Shown one piece after another: positions 42,230-51,900 of a DNA stretch of 64,000 nucleotides. The first letter of the stretch is position 1. The number at the start of each line of letters is the position of its first letter. A program made the translations under genes and the position numbers. Source of the DNA: Eubacterium sp. (lineage in GTDB: Bacteria; Bacillota; Clostridia; Peptostreptococcales; Anaerovoracaceae); contig JAETRU010000008.1 in assembly GCA_021769965.1 (NCBI GenBank), positions 32,934 through 96,933 on the forward strand, in the 5' to 3' direction. The notes under the pieces were generated by a model. It was not told the origin of the DNA. It did not search any database and was given only the letters and a program-made list of their open reading frames with translations.

Positions 42230-42556
42230 TTAGAACCAACCGAAAATAAGATTAGAAAGAGGGACTGCGCAAACAATCATGCCAAGGCCAAGCAGGATTA
42301 GAGGCGCTTTTTCCTTAGCTCCTTCCTTCTGCCGGCTGGTTCCGATGATGAACGTGAGGCCGCCGATGACGATAACGATGGTGAGAAGCCATTTCGCTGC
42401 ACCCTGCGCAGAAGACTGGATACCTTCTGCTGCCTTTTTGGATGCGTCAGCGAGCTTATCACAGTAGGCAGGTGTTACCATGCAGGTCATTGCGAAGACG
42501 GACAGCAGGACAGTGATTTTGTCCAGATGTTTCTTTGCTTTTTCGTAGAGTTTCAT
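42230..42556 (-). CDS. VirB2-like (TrbC/Maff2-type) protein
   Basis: 108 residues: signal peptide ending near PAYC, a short polar segment and two hydrophobic helices (LLTIVIVIGGLTFIIGTS and LILLGLGMIVCAVPL), the plan of VirB2 pilin-like subunits. It directly precedes virD4 with 11 bases between. In Gram-positive systems it is thought to line the channel rather than form a long pilus. Confidence 0.82.
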   Translation of the reverse strand: MKLYEKAKKHLDKITVLLSVFAMTCMVTPAYCDKLADASKKAAEGIQSSAQGAAKWLLTIVIVIGGLTFIIGTSRQKEGAKEKAPLILLGLGMIVCAVPLSNLIFGWF

Positions 42557-42559
42557 AGA

Positions 42560-43036
42560 TTATCCCTCCAGTTCTTTTTCATCAGATGGTTCAAATGGCA
42601 GTTCTTCATCGGTCATTTTGGTTGGCACAAAGGCATTTCCAGAAAGACCGATATCTAGCGCGGAGATATCCCCTTTTGTATAGGCAGAGATTAGTCGTGT
42701 CTGTTGCTCAGCAAGCTTATTGCTGTCATCAATTTTGGCGATATTCCATACGGGCATTACGACGTCTTCGCCTTTTTTATTCTTATACGCATTGACGCGC
42801 AGATCCGCAATGCCGGTCAAGATATCGCCAGGCTCCATATTGCTGATTGCCTTTGCCCGCTCGTTATAGGCAGTGATTCTAAACGGCACGGATGCCATAT
42901 GGCCTGCGTCATTTTTCTTTGTGGGATCCGCGACATATAGCGTGCAGCTTACTGCCAGGAATTTTTCGCCTTTGGCGGACTCGACTTCTCTCAGTTCTGG
43001 CTTATTGCCAAGCCTTCCTTTAATTGCTGTTCTCAT
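42560..43036 (-). CDS. ssb: Single-stranded DNA-binding protein
   Basis: 158 residues. An OB-fold of about 105 residues (LGNKPELREVESAKGEKFLAVSCTLYV, VPFRITAYNERAKAI, GDILTGIADLRV) is followed by a flexible acidic tail with a DEELPFE motif, a version of the SSB tip that recruits partner proteins. It is more divergent than the housekeeping SSB and would cover the transferred strand in the recipient. Start ATG overlaps the upstream gene's stop region. Confidence 0.82.
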   Translation of the reverse strand: MRTAIKGRLGNKPELREVESAKGEKFLAVSCTLYVADPTKKNDAGHMASVPFRITAYNERAKAISNMEPGDILTGIADLRVNAYKNKKGEDVVMPVWNIAKIDDSNKLAEQQTRLISAYTKGDISALDIGLSGNAFVPTKMTDEELPFEPSDEKELEG

Positions 43037-44009
43037 TTTCGGCTCCTTTCTTTTTCTTCAGGATTTGCAGGATGATAACGATGACAAAGGCGAGAATGCA
43101 TACGCCTATGCCGATGCCAATCATAACGGGCAGAAGGCTACGCGTTGCTTCATAGGTACAAACTGCTATTACATCATACGTTTTGTCGGTGCTGGCATAG
43201 GTCGCCTTTGCGGTATAGGTTGTGACCTGCGGGCTGCCTGCGGTAATCGTCTCGGCATAATATGCGGTCCAGTCGTTTGTAAGCCGCTGGCCGCTGTACT
43301 CTGCGTACCGCACAGTCTGGCCATTGCGCTGCACATAGCCGCTGGTCCATTTTGCGTCCGTGATTTTGTACTGAGCCGGATTAAGTCCCAGATGGGTCAA
43401 AATCGCCGTCTCATAGCCGGAAAACGCTGGGCTGTCCGGATTGTTGGGAATCGCCGTATCACCTAGGACGTAGCTGTCTACATCTTCATCGCCGGTAAAG
43501 GTGGCTTTAACGGAAAATGGCTTGCTGTAGCTGCTTCCGGTCTTTTCCACGCTTTGCAGCTTGCCTGTGACCGTGATGGTGCTGCCATCGGGCAGGGTTG
43601 CTGTAATGTCCTTGGTTGCCGGCACATCCGGCCTGCTGTCGCTGCCTGTAACCGTTATGGTTCCCGTGGCGGCGGTCCGCGTCTGTTCCGTCCACTTAAC
43701 ATCTGACAGCTTCAGCGTTTCTCCTGACTTTAGTTTTAGAGTTTTTTTGGGAACTTCTTTTTCTGTCAGATTTGTGTAAGTTTTGACCTTCTTAAGTTCT
43801 GAAGGTGCATGGATGACATCGTACTTGATGTCCTTCAGCTCATATTTCTTTCCGTTCTCTTCGATTTTTTTCGGCGCGGAATAACTGAAGTCCTTCGTTT
43901 CGCTTTCAAAAGGGTACTCCTTTACGATCAAGCCAGATGACGCATAAACCGCTGCTGGCATACACAGCAGCAGTATCATTATGATCGCAAGGATTCTCTT
44001 TACTTTCAT
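43020..44009 (-). CDS. Secreted, membrane-anchored surface protein
   Basis: 329 residues from ATG 44009 (AGGAGG 11 bases upstream; the longer frame overlaps a separate small gene). Signal peptide about 1-25, an extracellular beta-rich part of about 260 residues with many Thr, Ser and Tyr, and a C-terminal transmembrane segment followed by Lys residues. No LPxTG motif. Probably a cell-surface part of the transfer apparatus; unknown family. Confidence 0.72.
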   Translation of the reverse strand: MKVKRILAIIMILLLCMPAAVYASSGLIVKEYPFESETKDFSYSAPKKIEENGKKYELKDIKYDVIHAPSELKKVKTYTNLTEKEVPKKTLKLKSGETLKLSDVKWTEQTRTAATGTITVTGSDSRPDVPATKDITATLPDGSTITVTGKLQSVEKTGSSYSKPFSVKATFTGDEDVDSYVLGDTAIPNNPDSPAFSGYETAILTHLGLNPAQYKITDAKWTSGYVQRNGQTVRYAEYSGQRLTNDWTAYYAETITAGSPQVTTYTAKATYASTDKTYDVIAVCTYEATRSLLPVMIGIGIGVCILAFVIVIILQILKKKKGAENENSN

Positions 44010-44031
44010 GTTGCTTTGATCCTCCTTCCTG

Positions 44032-44205
44032 TTATAGCTCCATTGACTTCTCAGCTTCAACTTCATCACCCTTGTCCTTGGTGATGGGACCGTTATGCCG
44101 TTGTTGCCAGAAGTCACGGATGAACTTTTCATTTTCCGTTGGCATAGGGTGACGTTCCTTTGTTTTTGAAGATGCATTTTCATCTCTGTTTTTTGTCTTT
44201 TTCAT
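44032..44205 (-). CDS. 57-residue charged protein
   Basis: ATG 44205 has AGAGGA 6 bases upstream. The frame of 57 residues (MKKTKNRDENASSKTKERH ... ) is strongly charged, contains FIRDFWQQRHNG, and stops 23 bases before the next gene. It is missed if the surface-protein frame is extended upstream. No function assigned. Confidence 0.65.
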   Translation of the reverse strand: MKKTKNRDENASSKTKERHPMPTENEKFIRDFWQQRHNGPITKDKGDEVEAEKSMEL

Positions 44206-44444
44206 AGGAATTCCTCTTTTTACAATAAAAAACAGTCTGGTTTTTGGGGCTGCTTATCTTACCTTCCTGCCTTTACATTAAATGGTTTCTCCCGGTATAT
44301 TTGAGGTGCGCAGGTTCTTCAGCAAGGAACACATAATATAGCAGATTATCCTGCGCAATCTTTATGATTAACCCGACCAGCTATATCGGGCTACACAGCC
44401 GGAAGTTGTCATTGATACCTGTTGTTTATCTCTCTCCACCAGTC
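44206..44444. other. Intergenic segment with inverted repeats
   Basis: About 240 bases without a convincing gene. An 8-bp perfect inverted repeat TGCGCAGG (about 44311-44318) and CCTGCGCA (about 44355-44362) and a hairpin CCCGA/TCGGG near 44374-44392 suggest regulatory structure. Nothing more can be said. Confidence 0.5.
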
Positions 44445-44657
44445 CTATGGCAGCGGCGGCACTGCGCCTTGCTGCTGCGCAAAGGCCAGGCAGGATAGGA
44501 TCGTGGTCAGTCCGATGGAAAACTCGTGATACTTGTCCTGCAGCTGGAAGATGTATTCCTCCAGGCAGTCCTCGCAGTCTGAATGGTCCTTTATCCCATG
44601 GAACTTTAGCTCTGCCCTGTTTTCCAGGGCATTAGTTTCTTTTTCGGTCAGCTTCAT
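44445..44657 (-). CDS. Small protein, first gene of the transfer block
   Basis: 70 residues with GGGAGG upstream of ATG 44657. Helical and acidic in the first two thirds with two close cysteines (DHSDCEDCLEEYIFQL), ending in a hydrophobic and Pro-rich tail. Unknown family; the CxxC could bind metal. It heads the leftward unit that includes the surface protein and SSB. Confidence 0.6.
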   Translation of the reverse strand: MKLTEKETNALENRAELKFHGIKDHSDCEDCLEEYIFQLQDKYHEFSIGLTTILSCLAFAQQQGAVPPLP

Positions 44658-44841
44658 ATCATGCCTCCCAACGATTAAAATTTAAAAGGGCTTTACAAAT
44701 TTATCGCAAAGCCCTGATTTCACCGCCAAGTAAATCAGCGGTTTATACAAAATGAGTAACTTGTGTTAAACTGTTCTTGGTGCATGATAATGCTACAATG
44801 TTGTCCAAGCACCAAAATTTTCTACAAAGGAGGTACTCATT

Positions 44842-45597
44842 ATGTACCAATTAAATGAACTTATTGCTCTGATCACACCGTATGTCAACTTAATCGGTGG
44901 ACTCTTAACTATCGTTGTTGCGTTGCTCTCTCTGAAACCTGCCTCAAAACAGGGGTTACATCAGAATCTCTACCAGCAATGTTGCATAGACAACTGCTCC
45001 GTCAATCTAAGCAACACTAGAACGGAGTATAACGTTGTAAACAACTCTATACAATATGACTTGAATGGCGCATATACCACGTCCCAAAGTGCAGGAATGA
45101 GCGATGGCTCGTTCATCTTCATTTTCTTCCTGCTTGCTGGCCTATTATGGAAACATATTGCGATATTTCATCTCATCATGTCTTTGCTCTGCCTTGCTAG
45201 CCTGTCTCTGATGATTTTTTTTGCAAAGAAGAATGCGGATCTAGGGCTAATGTCTTTACAAAAGCGGCAAGTTTGTACATATCTGATCTCCTTTCTTCTT
45301 TGTTTCACAGGACTCTTTCTTGTAGATCAGTCCCTTTCATTCCAGCTAAGAAGCCTTGAAGCGATGAAAGAATCATTGGGTGCCTTCTTCACAATATGTG
45401 GAATGATTATCATTCCATGGTCTGTTTTTAATCCTCTATCAAAATCGGATAAGCCATTCTGCTCCCATCAAAAATTTGCCTGTAGCGCAAAAGAGATCCT
45501 GTCCCAAATAGCACCCGCTGTTTTCTCCTTCTTATTATGCTCTGGGGTGGTTTATCATGCCGTCATCTTCATTTCAAAACATTACTTTGAAATATAG
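44842..45597 (+). CDS. Membrane protein, lone rightward gene (likely cargo)
   Basis: 251 residues with AAAGGAGG before ATG 44842. One hydrophobic segment at about 14-30, a polar Asn/Ser/Tyr-rich stretch (31-88), then five or so transmembrane segments to the C-terminus. It is the only rightward gene in the middle of a long leftward block and is visibly AT-richer, so it was probably acquired separately. I cannot assign a family; a defence or exclusion role is possible but unsupported. Confidence 0.65.
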   Translation: MYQLNELIALITPYVNLIGGLLTIVVALLSLKPASKQGLHQNLYQQCCIDNCSVNLSNTRTEYNVVNNSIQYDLNGAYTTSQSAGMSDGSFIFIFFLLAGLLWKHIAIFHLIMSLLCLASLSLMIFFAKKNADLGLMSLQKRQVCTYLISFLLCFTGLFLVDQSLSFQLRSLEAMKESLGAFFTICGMIIIPWSVFNPLSKSDKPFCSHQKFACSAKEILSQIAPAVFSFLLCSGVVYHAVIFISKHYFEI

Positions 45598-45606
45598 CCG
45601 ATAGGC

Positions 45607-45966
45607 TTAAGGTAGCGGTGCTCTTGCCATCAAAATGAGAAACAGCAATGCACCTACTACTAATCCCCCAAGGCCGTAAAATACTATCCTCTGACCCAGC
45701 AAAATGCATCGGTTCTTTGTTCTGGCTGGGTCAGGGGCATATTTCTTTATCCTGAAATCCGCACTGCAAAAGATGACTATCCCAACAAGCCAAGTCACTG
45801 GTATGGTGCATAGAATAAATTGCTTAACCCATTCGCTGTAATTCGCAAGGATGTTTTCCATTCCCAACAGGGCAATTAAGATTGCAAGCAGGTATATTGC
45901 ATTATTCAGCGCCTTCCGAATTTCAATCCCTCCAATCTTTAAGGAGAGGCTTTCGCCTCTCCCCAT
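45607..45966 (-). CDS. Small membrane protein
   Basis: Up to 119 residues with three or four hydrophobic segments and a DPARTKNRCILLGQRIVFYG loop. The start is uncertain: ATG 45966 lies inside a GC hairpin (GGAGAGGC/GCCTCTCC) that follows the adhesin gene, and the only good ribosome site (GGAGGG, about 45928) is followed in frame by ATT, not a common start. Transcribed convergently to the 251-residue membrane gene. Confidence 0.5.
   Translation of the reverse strand: MGRGESLSLKIGGIEIRKALNNAIYLLAILIALLGMENILANYSEWVKQFILCTIPVTWLVGIVIFCSADFRIKKYAPDPARTKNRCILLGQRIVFYGLGGLVVGALLFLILMARAPLP
45946..45966 (-). terminator. Hairpin after the adhesin gene
   Basis: Stem GGAGAGGC/GCCTCTCC with a GAAA loop and a short T-containing tail on the minus strand, 26 bases after the adhesin stop; a weak terminator or processing hairpin. 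Confidence 0.55.
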
Positions 45967-45991
45967 CTACATAACAGTGTCTTTATTTGCT

Positions 45992-48900
45992 TTATTCTTC
46001 TTTCTGCCGTCTGCGGTACGCAACCAGCAGGGTAATCAGCAGCAGTGCCGCTGCCAGCATCAGGCCGATGTACAACATCATGTTGGCGTTATCACCAGTC
46101 TTCGGCTGCAGATCCACATTGCCATCATCGCCGGTGCCAGGGTTGTCTGGATAATCCAGGTCAACGGTACCGACCTTCTTGATGGTCTGGTTCTTGTCGT
46201 TGATATCCTTATGCTCGCCTACGGTCTCGCCGTCAATGCTGCCAAGGAGCAGGGTCTCAAAGACAACGACGGTCTTGCCCTGCAGGCTGCCCGGTTTGAA
46301 CGTAAAGGTGACTTTCACTTTACCACTGGATTTCTCCGGCGTAAAGGTCTTGCTGGCCGTAATCGGCTTGCCATCTACCTTTATTTCCTTACCAGTATCT
46401 TTGTCCATCAGAACGCCGGTTACGGTGTACTTCTTGCCCGGAACCAGGTTCTTGTACTCGACGATATCGGTAATCTCACCTTTGCCTGTCTGGGCGGCAG
46501 TAGTCCGAACCTCTGGGAATCTGACCGTCTGGTCCTTATCCTTGATGTCCTTATGAACTGCCACGGTCTTACCGTCATATTTGAGGTCTTCAAATGCAAC
46601 GGTAGTTTTGCCTGCCAGGGCAGAAGCATCCAGGGTAAATGCCAGCTCCACGTAGCCTTCAGATTCGGTCGGTGTAAAGGTCTTTGTCGCCGTTACCTTC
46701 TCGCCATTCACCTTCAGTGCCTTGCCGGTCTCCTTATCCATGAGTACGCCGCTTACAGTGTACTCTTTTCCTGGAATCAGGTTGGTGTAAGTTACTTTAT
46801 CCTTAATCGTAACCTTTTTGTCAGCGTTGGCAATATGTTCACCGGTCTCGGAATCCGTTGCATTTGTGCGGATTTCAGGGAAATAGATGGTCTGGCCTTC
46901 GTCGTTAATGTCTTTATGCTCCGCCGTCGGCTTATCCTCCGGTTTATCCGGTTTGCCGTCACCGTCCGTATCGACCATAATATAGACTTCCTCAAAGACA
47001 ACGGTGGTTTTGCCAGCCAGATCTGATCCGTCAAAGACAAATTCCATTTCTACAGTGCCGCTTGATTTCTCCGGTGTAAATACCTTCTCAGCAGTCACTT
47101 CTTTGTCGTCAACTTTGATCGCCTTACCGGTGTCTTTGTCCATGAGGACGCCTTTTAAGGTGTATTCCTGGCCAGAGGTCAGGTTATAGTAGCTGACCGT
47201 GTCGATGATGGTCACTTTGCCGTCAGCACGTGCGATATGCTCGCCCGTCTCGCTGTCCTTTGCCATGGTCCGGATGCTCGGATAGGTCGGGGTTATTCCC
47301 GGCTCTTCCGGTTTATCCGTTGGAGGCACTCTGTCATTCTTAATCTTGTTGACCGTTATGTTCAGAACACCGGCATTGGTATTGTTTCTTGCGTAGGTCT
47401 TAGCTGTCGTATTTTTAATATCAATCAGCTGCATCTTCGCAAGGTTATCCGCTGTCACGGTTGTACCATCTACGGTCAAAACAGATTCTGCATCCAGATT
47501 CTTGTCTACTTCGGAAGAAGCATCCATATAGAAGTTGCCAGCCTTGTCAAACTGCACAGTATAGGTTACGCCGTCTGCGAAGTTGATCACTGCCTTAGTT
47601 GCCTTAACCTCGGTATTTACAAGCGGGTTGCCGTCTTTATCGGTCTTTTGGATCTGGTCGTCCGGATCATCCGGATTGTCAGGGTTCTGGATCATGACCG
47701 GCGTCCGGGTGATCCGCTGCAATTTGAGTGCAGTCAAATCTGCTGCTTCCTCGCCGTCCACGGTGATGCCGGTAACGGTTCCTGCCGCAAAGGTCAGGTC
47801 TGCTGCGCCATACTCGTAATCTACCGATGCGCTGACTGCGGACGTGCCTTCTGGACTGGTCAGGGTCAGGTTCTTGTTGGCCGGCTGAATTGTCGTCCAT
47901 CCGTCAGCTGCGGATTCGGTGTCTTTTGGAGCCTGGTACTTGTAGGTCACTTCCGATAACCAGTTGGTCTTCGTAACCTTCGGGCTGTATTTGATCACTG
48001 TTTTGGTGCCGTCGGTGGTCTTTGTAAAGTTCTCGTTGCCGTCCGGACCGGTTGCCAGTTCTGTAGGAACTGTGCCGTCAAGTGTTGCAGTATAAGTCTG
48101 CCCTTCCGCCTTAACGGTCAGGGTCGCCCCGTTTTCAAACTTAATGACCGTCTGTTTTCCGTCGGTAAGCTTGATCTGGGTGTTGGTTCTGCCATCGTAG
48201 ACGGTGCTAGTCACATTGCTGCCCTCTTCCGCATAGTTTTCATCCAGCTTGTAGTCCTTGCCGTCGATGTTGACTTTGGCTGCCGTGTATCTGTAAAGCG
48301 TGTCAAAGTCAATGACCATGCCGTTGTTGCCGTCCTGAGTTACAAATCCGCTTACGCCCATATCCTTGTAGTGGAAGGACATCTGGTCTGCTGTCAAGAT
48401 ATCTACAGCGTTAAAGTAATACTTGCTGCCATTAAGTTTATATCCAACAGGTGCAGAGATTTCCTTAACGTAGTATTTGCCGAGCGGCAACTTAACAGTT
48501 GCAGCTGCATGACCGTTTTCAACCACCATCTTGCCTACTAAAGTATCTGCCGGCAGGGTTTTTTTATCAACCTTTTTGTCGGAGTCAGTAGTTCCTTCGA
48601 TTTCTTCTGCTGTATAGATGCCAAATACTGCACCGTTTCCAGCTTCGTATTTCTTGCTGTTGTAAGCGGTTTCAAACAGCTTTTCGAGATCGATTTTCAC
48701 GCTTACAGCATCATTTTCGTATTCTGCTGTATCCCATACAAGTGGTGTGTACTGGTCTTTATTTTCTAGTACAATTTTCTGCCACTGTCCTTTGTTTACA
48801 TGACCAATAGTGGAGGATACCTCTCTCACCCAGTATTCGCCAAGCGGCAGCTGTTTAGATTCTGCGATACCTCTAAGGTTTGTTGTAATGATTTCTACCG

Positions 48901-51900
48901 GGCTTCCCATCGGATAAACCATGGTATCATCAAGCGATGCAAACCGTAAGTCTGCACTCTTGCCGCCATCAATAATCATAGGAACGGCTGTTGTAGTGTC
49001 AGGGTAAGTTACCCTAAATCCTTTGTCGTAGTCTGTGTTATTGGAAACAATGTCGATAGTGTAGTAAACCTCTTTGTGGTTCTTATCCACTTCATGCCTT
49101 ATAGCTTTCACATAGTTTCTGTCATCAACGATATACTCAAAGGTATCCTTTGCAGGATCAAAGTCTCCTTCGAACTGTTTATGCCAGTTCAAGTCTTCAC
49201 CGTTGTATGAAACCATCGGCATTACAGTATCAAATGCAAAGAGCTGGCTCTGTGTCGCAGTGATTCTGGTAAATGTCAGACCACCGGACAGATACATTTC
49301 TGTGCGGATACCATCATGTGTGAGGAAGTATACCAGAGCTTCATCCATCGAAGTTCCAGTAAATGTTGTCTTTCCGTTTTCAGTTACATGACTGTAAATA
49401 CCTTTTGTCTCGGTAATCTTTGGAGTTGGAGCCTTTTCCGGCTCATTGATGATTGTGGTTGTTGTTTCTGCGTCATTGTCAGCGACTGCACTCAGGTCAA
49501 TTACCTTATCCCATGTAAAGGTAAAGCCTTCTGAAGATTTATAGTGCTGTGCCATGGTGAAGCTGTATTCCTGATAATATGATTTATAGTAGTTGCCTTC
49601 AGCGTCACACGGAATCCAGCGCTTTTTGTCTCCATCTTTAATGAAAAGCATATATTCTGCGTCTTCGCCTGAGCCTTTCGTTACCATATACATTCTTGGC
49701 ACCGGATTACCATCGTTATCGGTTCTTCCTGCCTCATAGTAATATTTGTCTGTGGAGCTGTCTTTGCACCAATCCCATCCAGCTGGAACAACGATGGAAA
49801 GCGGCGTTGTAAACATCGGATTTCCATCTTCGTCTGTTTTTTGTTCAAAAGTCGGATTTCCTTCATCATCGAGCACTGGATTTCCTTCTTCGTCCACAAT
49901 CGGTTTCTCCTCATCGAAGATAGCCTTTGGATCGTAGCCTTCCGGATCTACCGGTTTCGCAGTGATATCATCCGTGTTGTACGCACTGTGCGTACCCTTA
50001 ATATCTTCTTCGTTTGTGACGTTACCCTCTTCTTCTAGCGGATTCATCCTAATCATGTTACCATTGTCATAATTCATAGTAACCATGCCAATCTCTAAAT
50101 CTCCGGATTTCAAGACTGGATCTGTCACATCAATTTCTGCAACGTAGTCATCAGCTACAGATTTTTTGGTAACATGTACATCTGTATAGTTGAAACCACC
50201 TTTAGAGTAATTCAGCGTATACTGCACAGTGTACTGATAGGTCATCTTTGCGTCATTATCTCTAACAGTATAGGTATTTTCAAATGTTGCACCATTCAAC
50301 GCTTTGATGATGTAATCAGTTACGGTTGCATTTGCCTTACCAAAGTTCTTAATTAAACCTTTATCCTTAACCTGCAGGATTGTAGTATTTTCATCTACGG
50401 TTTTTCCTCTGGTTTCTTTTGCATCATCCTTGTCAGCATGATCTCTGCCGATTATATCCAGTTCAATTTCGCTGTTGTCTTTAGACAAGTATGCTTCCAC
50501 AGGAATTACACCGTCAGACTGCAAGATGTCTTTTGCAGCGTAGATTTCAAACTTTGTATCCTTTAAAGTAATCTTGTCCCAGATCGCTTTCCAGATACTG
50601 TAGCCGCCATCGCCGCCTTCTTTCCAGCCAACCAGACCTTCGCCTGTTTTGCTGATCTCAATCTTGCCCTTCACAGGATTATTCGGCATATCTACAACAG
50701 CGTAATATGTCACATAGTCCCGTCCATCTTCGTGCGGATCCTGCTCTTTCACAGTAAATCCGTAGGTGTTATATGTTGTCTTATTATCACCCTTAAATTC
50801 TGTTACCTTCTTGCCGTTTTCGTCTCTTACCTGTACGGTTTCCAAGAATGATTTCGGTGGCGTTACCTTCTGTCCCTGGTGGTCAATAATATTGACGCTG
50901 CCCATATCAGCGATACTGCCGATTCCTTTTTCGTCATACTGCCCAACATAATAGCCTTCCGGTACAACCAATTCTTCGATTTCGTAAATGCCGTATTCAA
51001 TCTGGTACGGCAGCACAATCTCGCCGTTTTTGTTCGCATAGAATACATAATTGGAATCTGCATTATCGGTGTAACTGGAACCGTTTGGCAGATATTTGTT
51101 ATAATTCGGACTGGTTGAAGGGTCATTCAAATCCGGATTCCCCTTATACCGAATCCTAAATGCAGTTCTGTCAGCGTCCCAGCGAACAATCTTTCCGGTC
51201 TCAGAATTGGCTTTGGCAACCTTAATCTTGTTCTTTTTCGCCTGGTTATTAACAGACTTTGAAATCTTCTGTCCGTGCTCATCTACGATGACTTCAAAAG
51301 ATTCCAGAACATAGCCTTCTGCATCTGCAGAAATTTCTTTTACTTCGTATGTACCGTAAGGAAGGTCATAAACGTAAAGCTGACCGTCTTCCGATACTTC
51401 CAGAGGATGTGTTTCATCAGCAGCATAGCCGGAGGTATCTCTCACTACCCGGTAAACATGTGCATAGCGTTCATACTCACCTGCAGCAGCTTTTTTAACG
51501 CCTTCATCCTCTACTCTGATATATGGATGGTCTTCCCATCCACCGGATTTTAACTGGATGGTCCATTTGGACTTCGTACTGTAATCCTTCACACCATTTT
51601 CTGAGTTTGTTTTATCTGTGAAAGGATTCTGGTCATCCTTGGTTTTTACAATCTGCAGGTCTCCTCTGTAGTTGTCGTTAATCCAAGTCTGCTGTATAAA
51701 CTCATGTTCAAAATCATACTGCAGGTCGCCTTCGCCCATTTTCCCGGTCATTTTGGTTGTTGTACCATCAGCATCTGTAATGACGATGTTATAGTCCATG
51801 TCAGCCCAAAATTCCGGCTCATCCATACAGGACCTACTGTCGATTGTATGGCAGTGGTATTTTACCTTGTATGTACCTCTGACTACTGTATTTCCCGGCA

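Noticed and set aside
43020..44183. 387-codon version of the surface protein
   Set aside because: The extra N-terminus overlaps a distinct small gene and precedes a clear signal peptide with its own ribosome site at 44009.
45851..47959. Long rightward frames (391 and 240 codons) opposite the adhesin C-terminus
   Set aside because: They mirror the VaFE and beta-domain repeats on the other strand; no ribosome sites or domain content.
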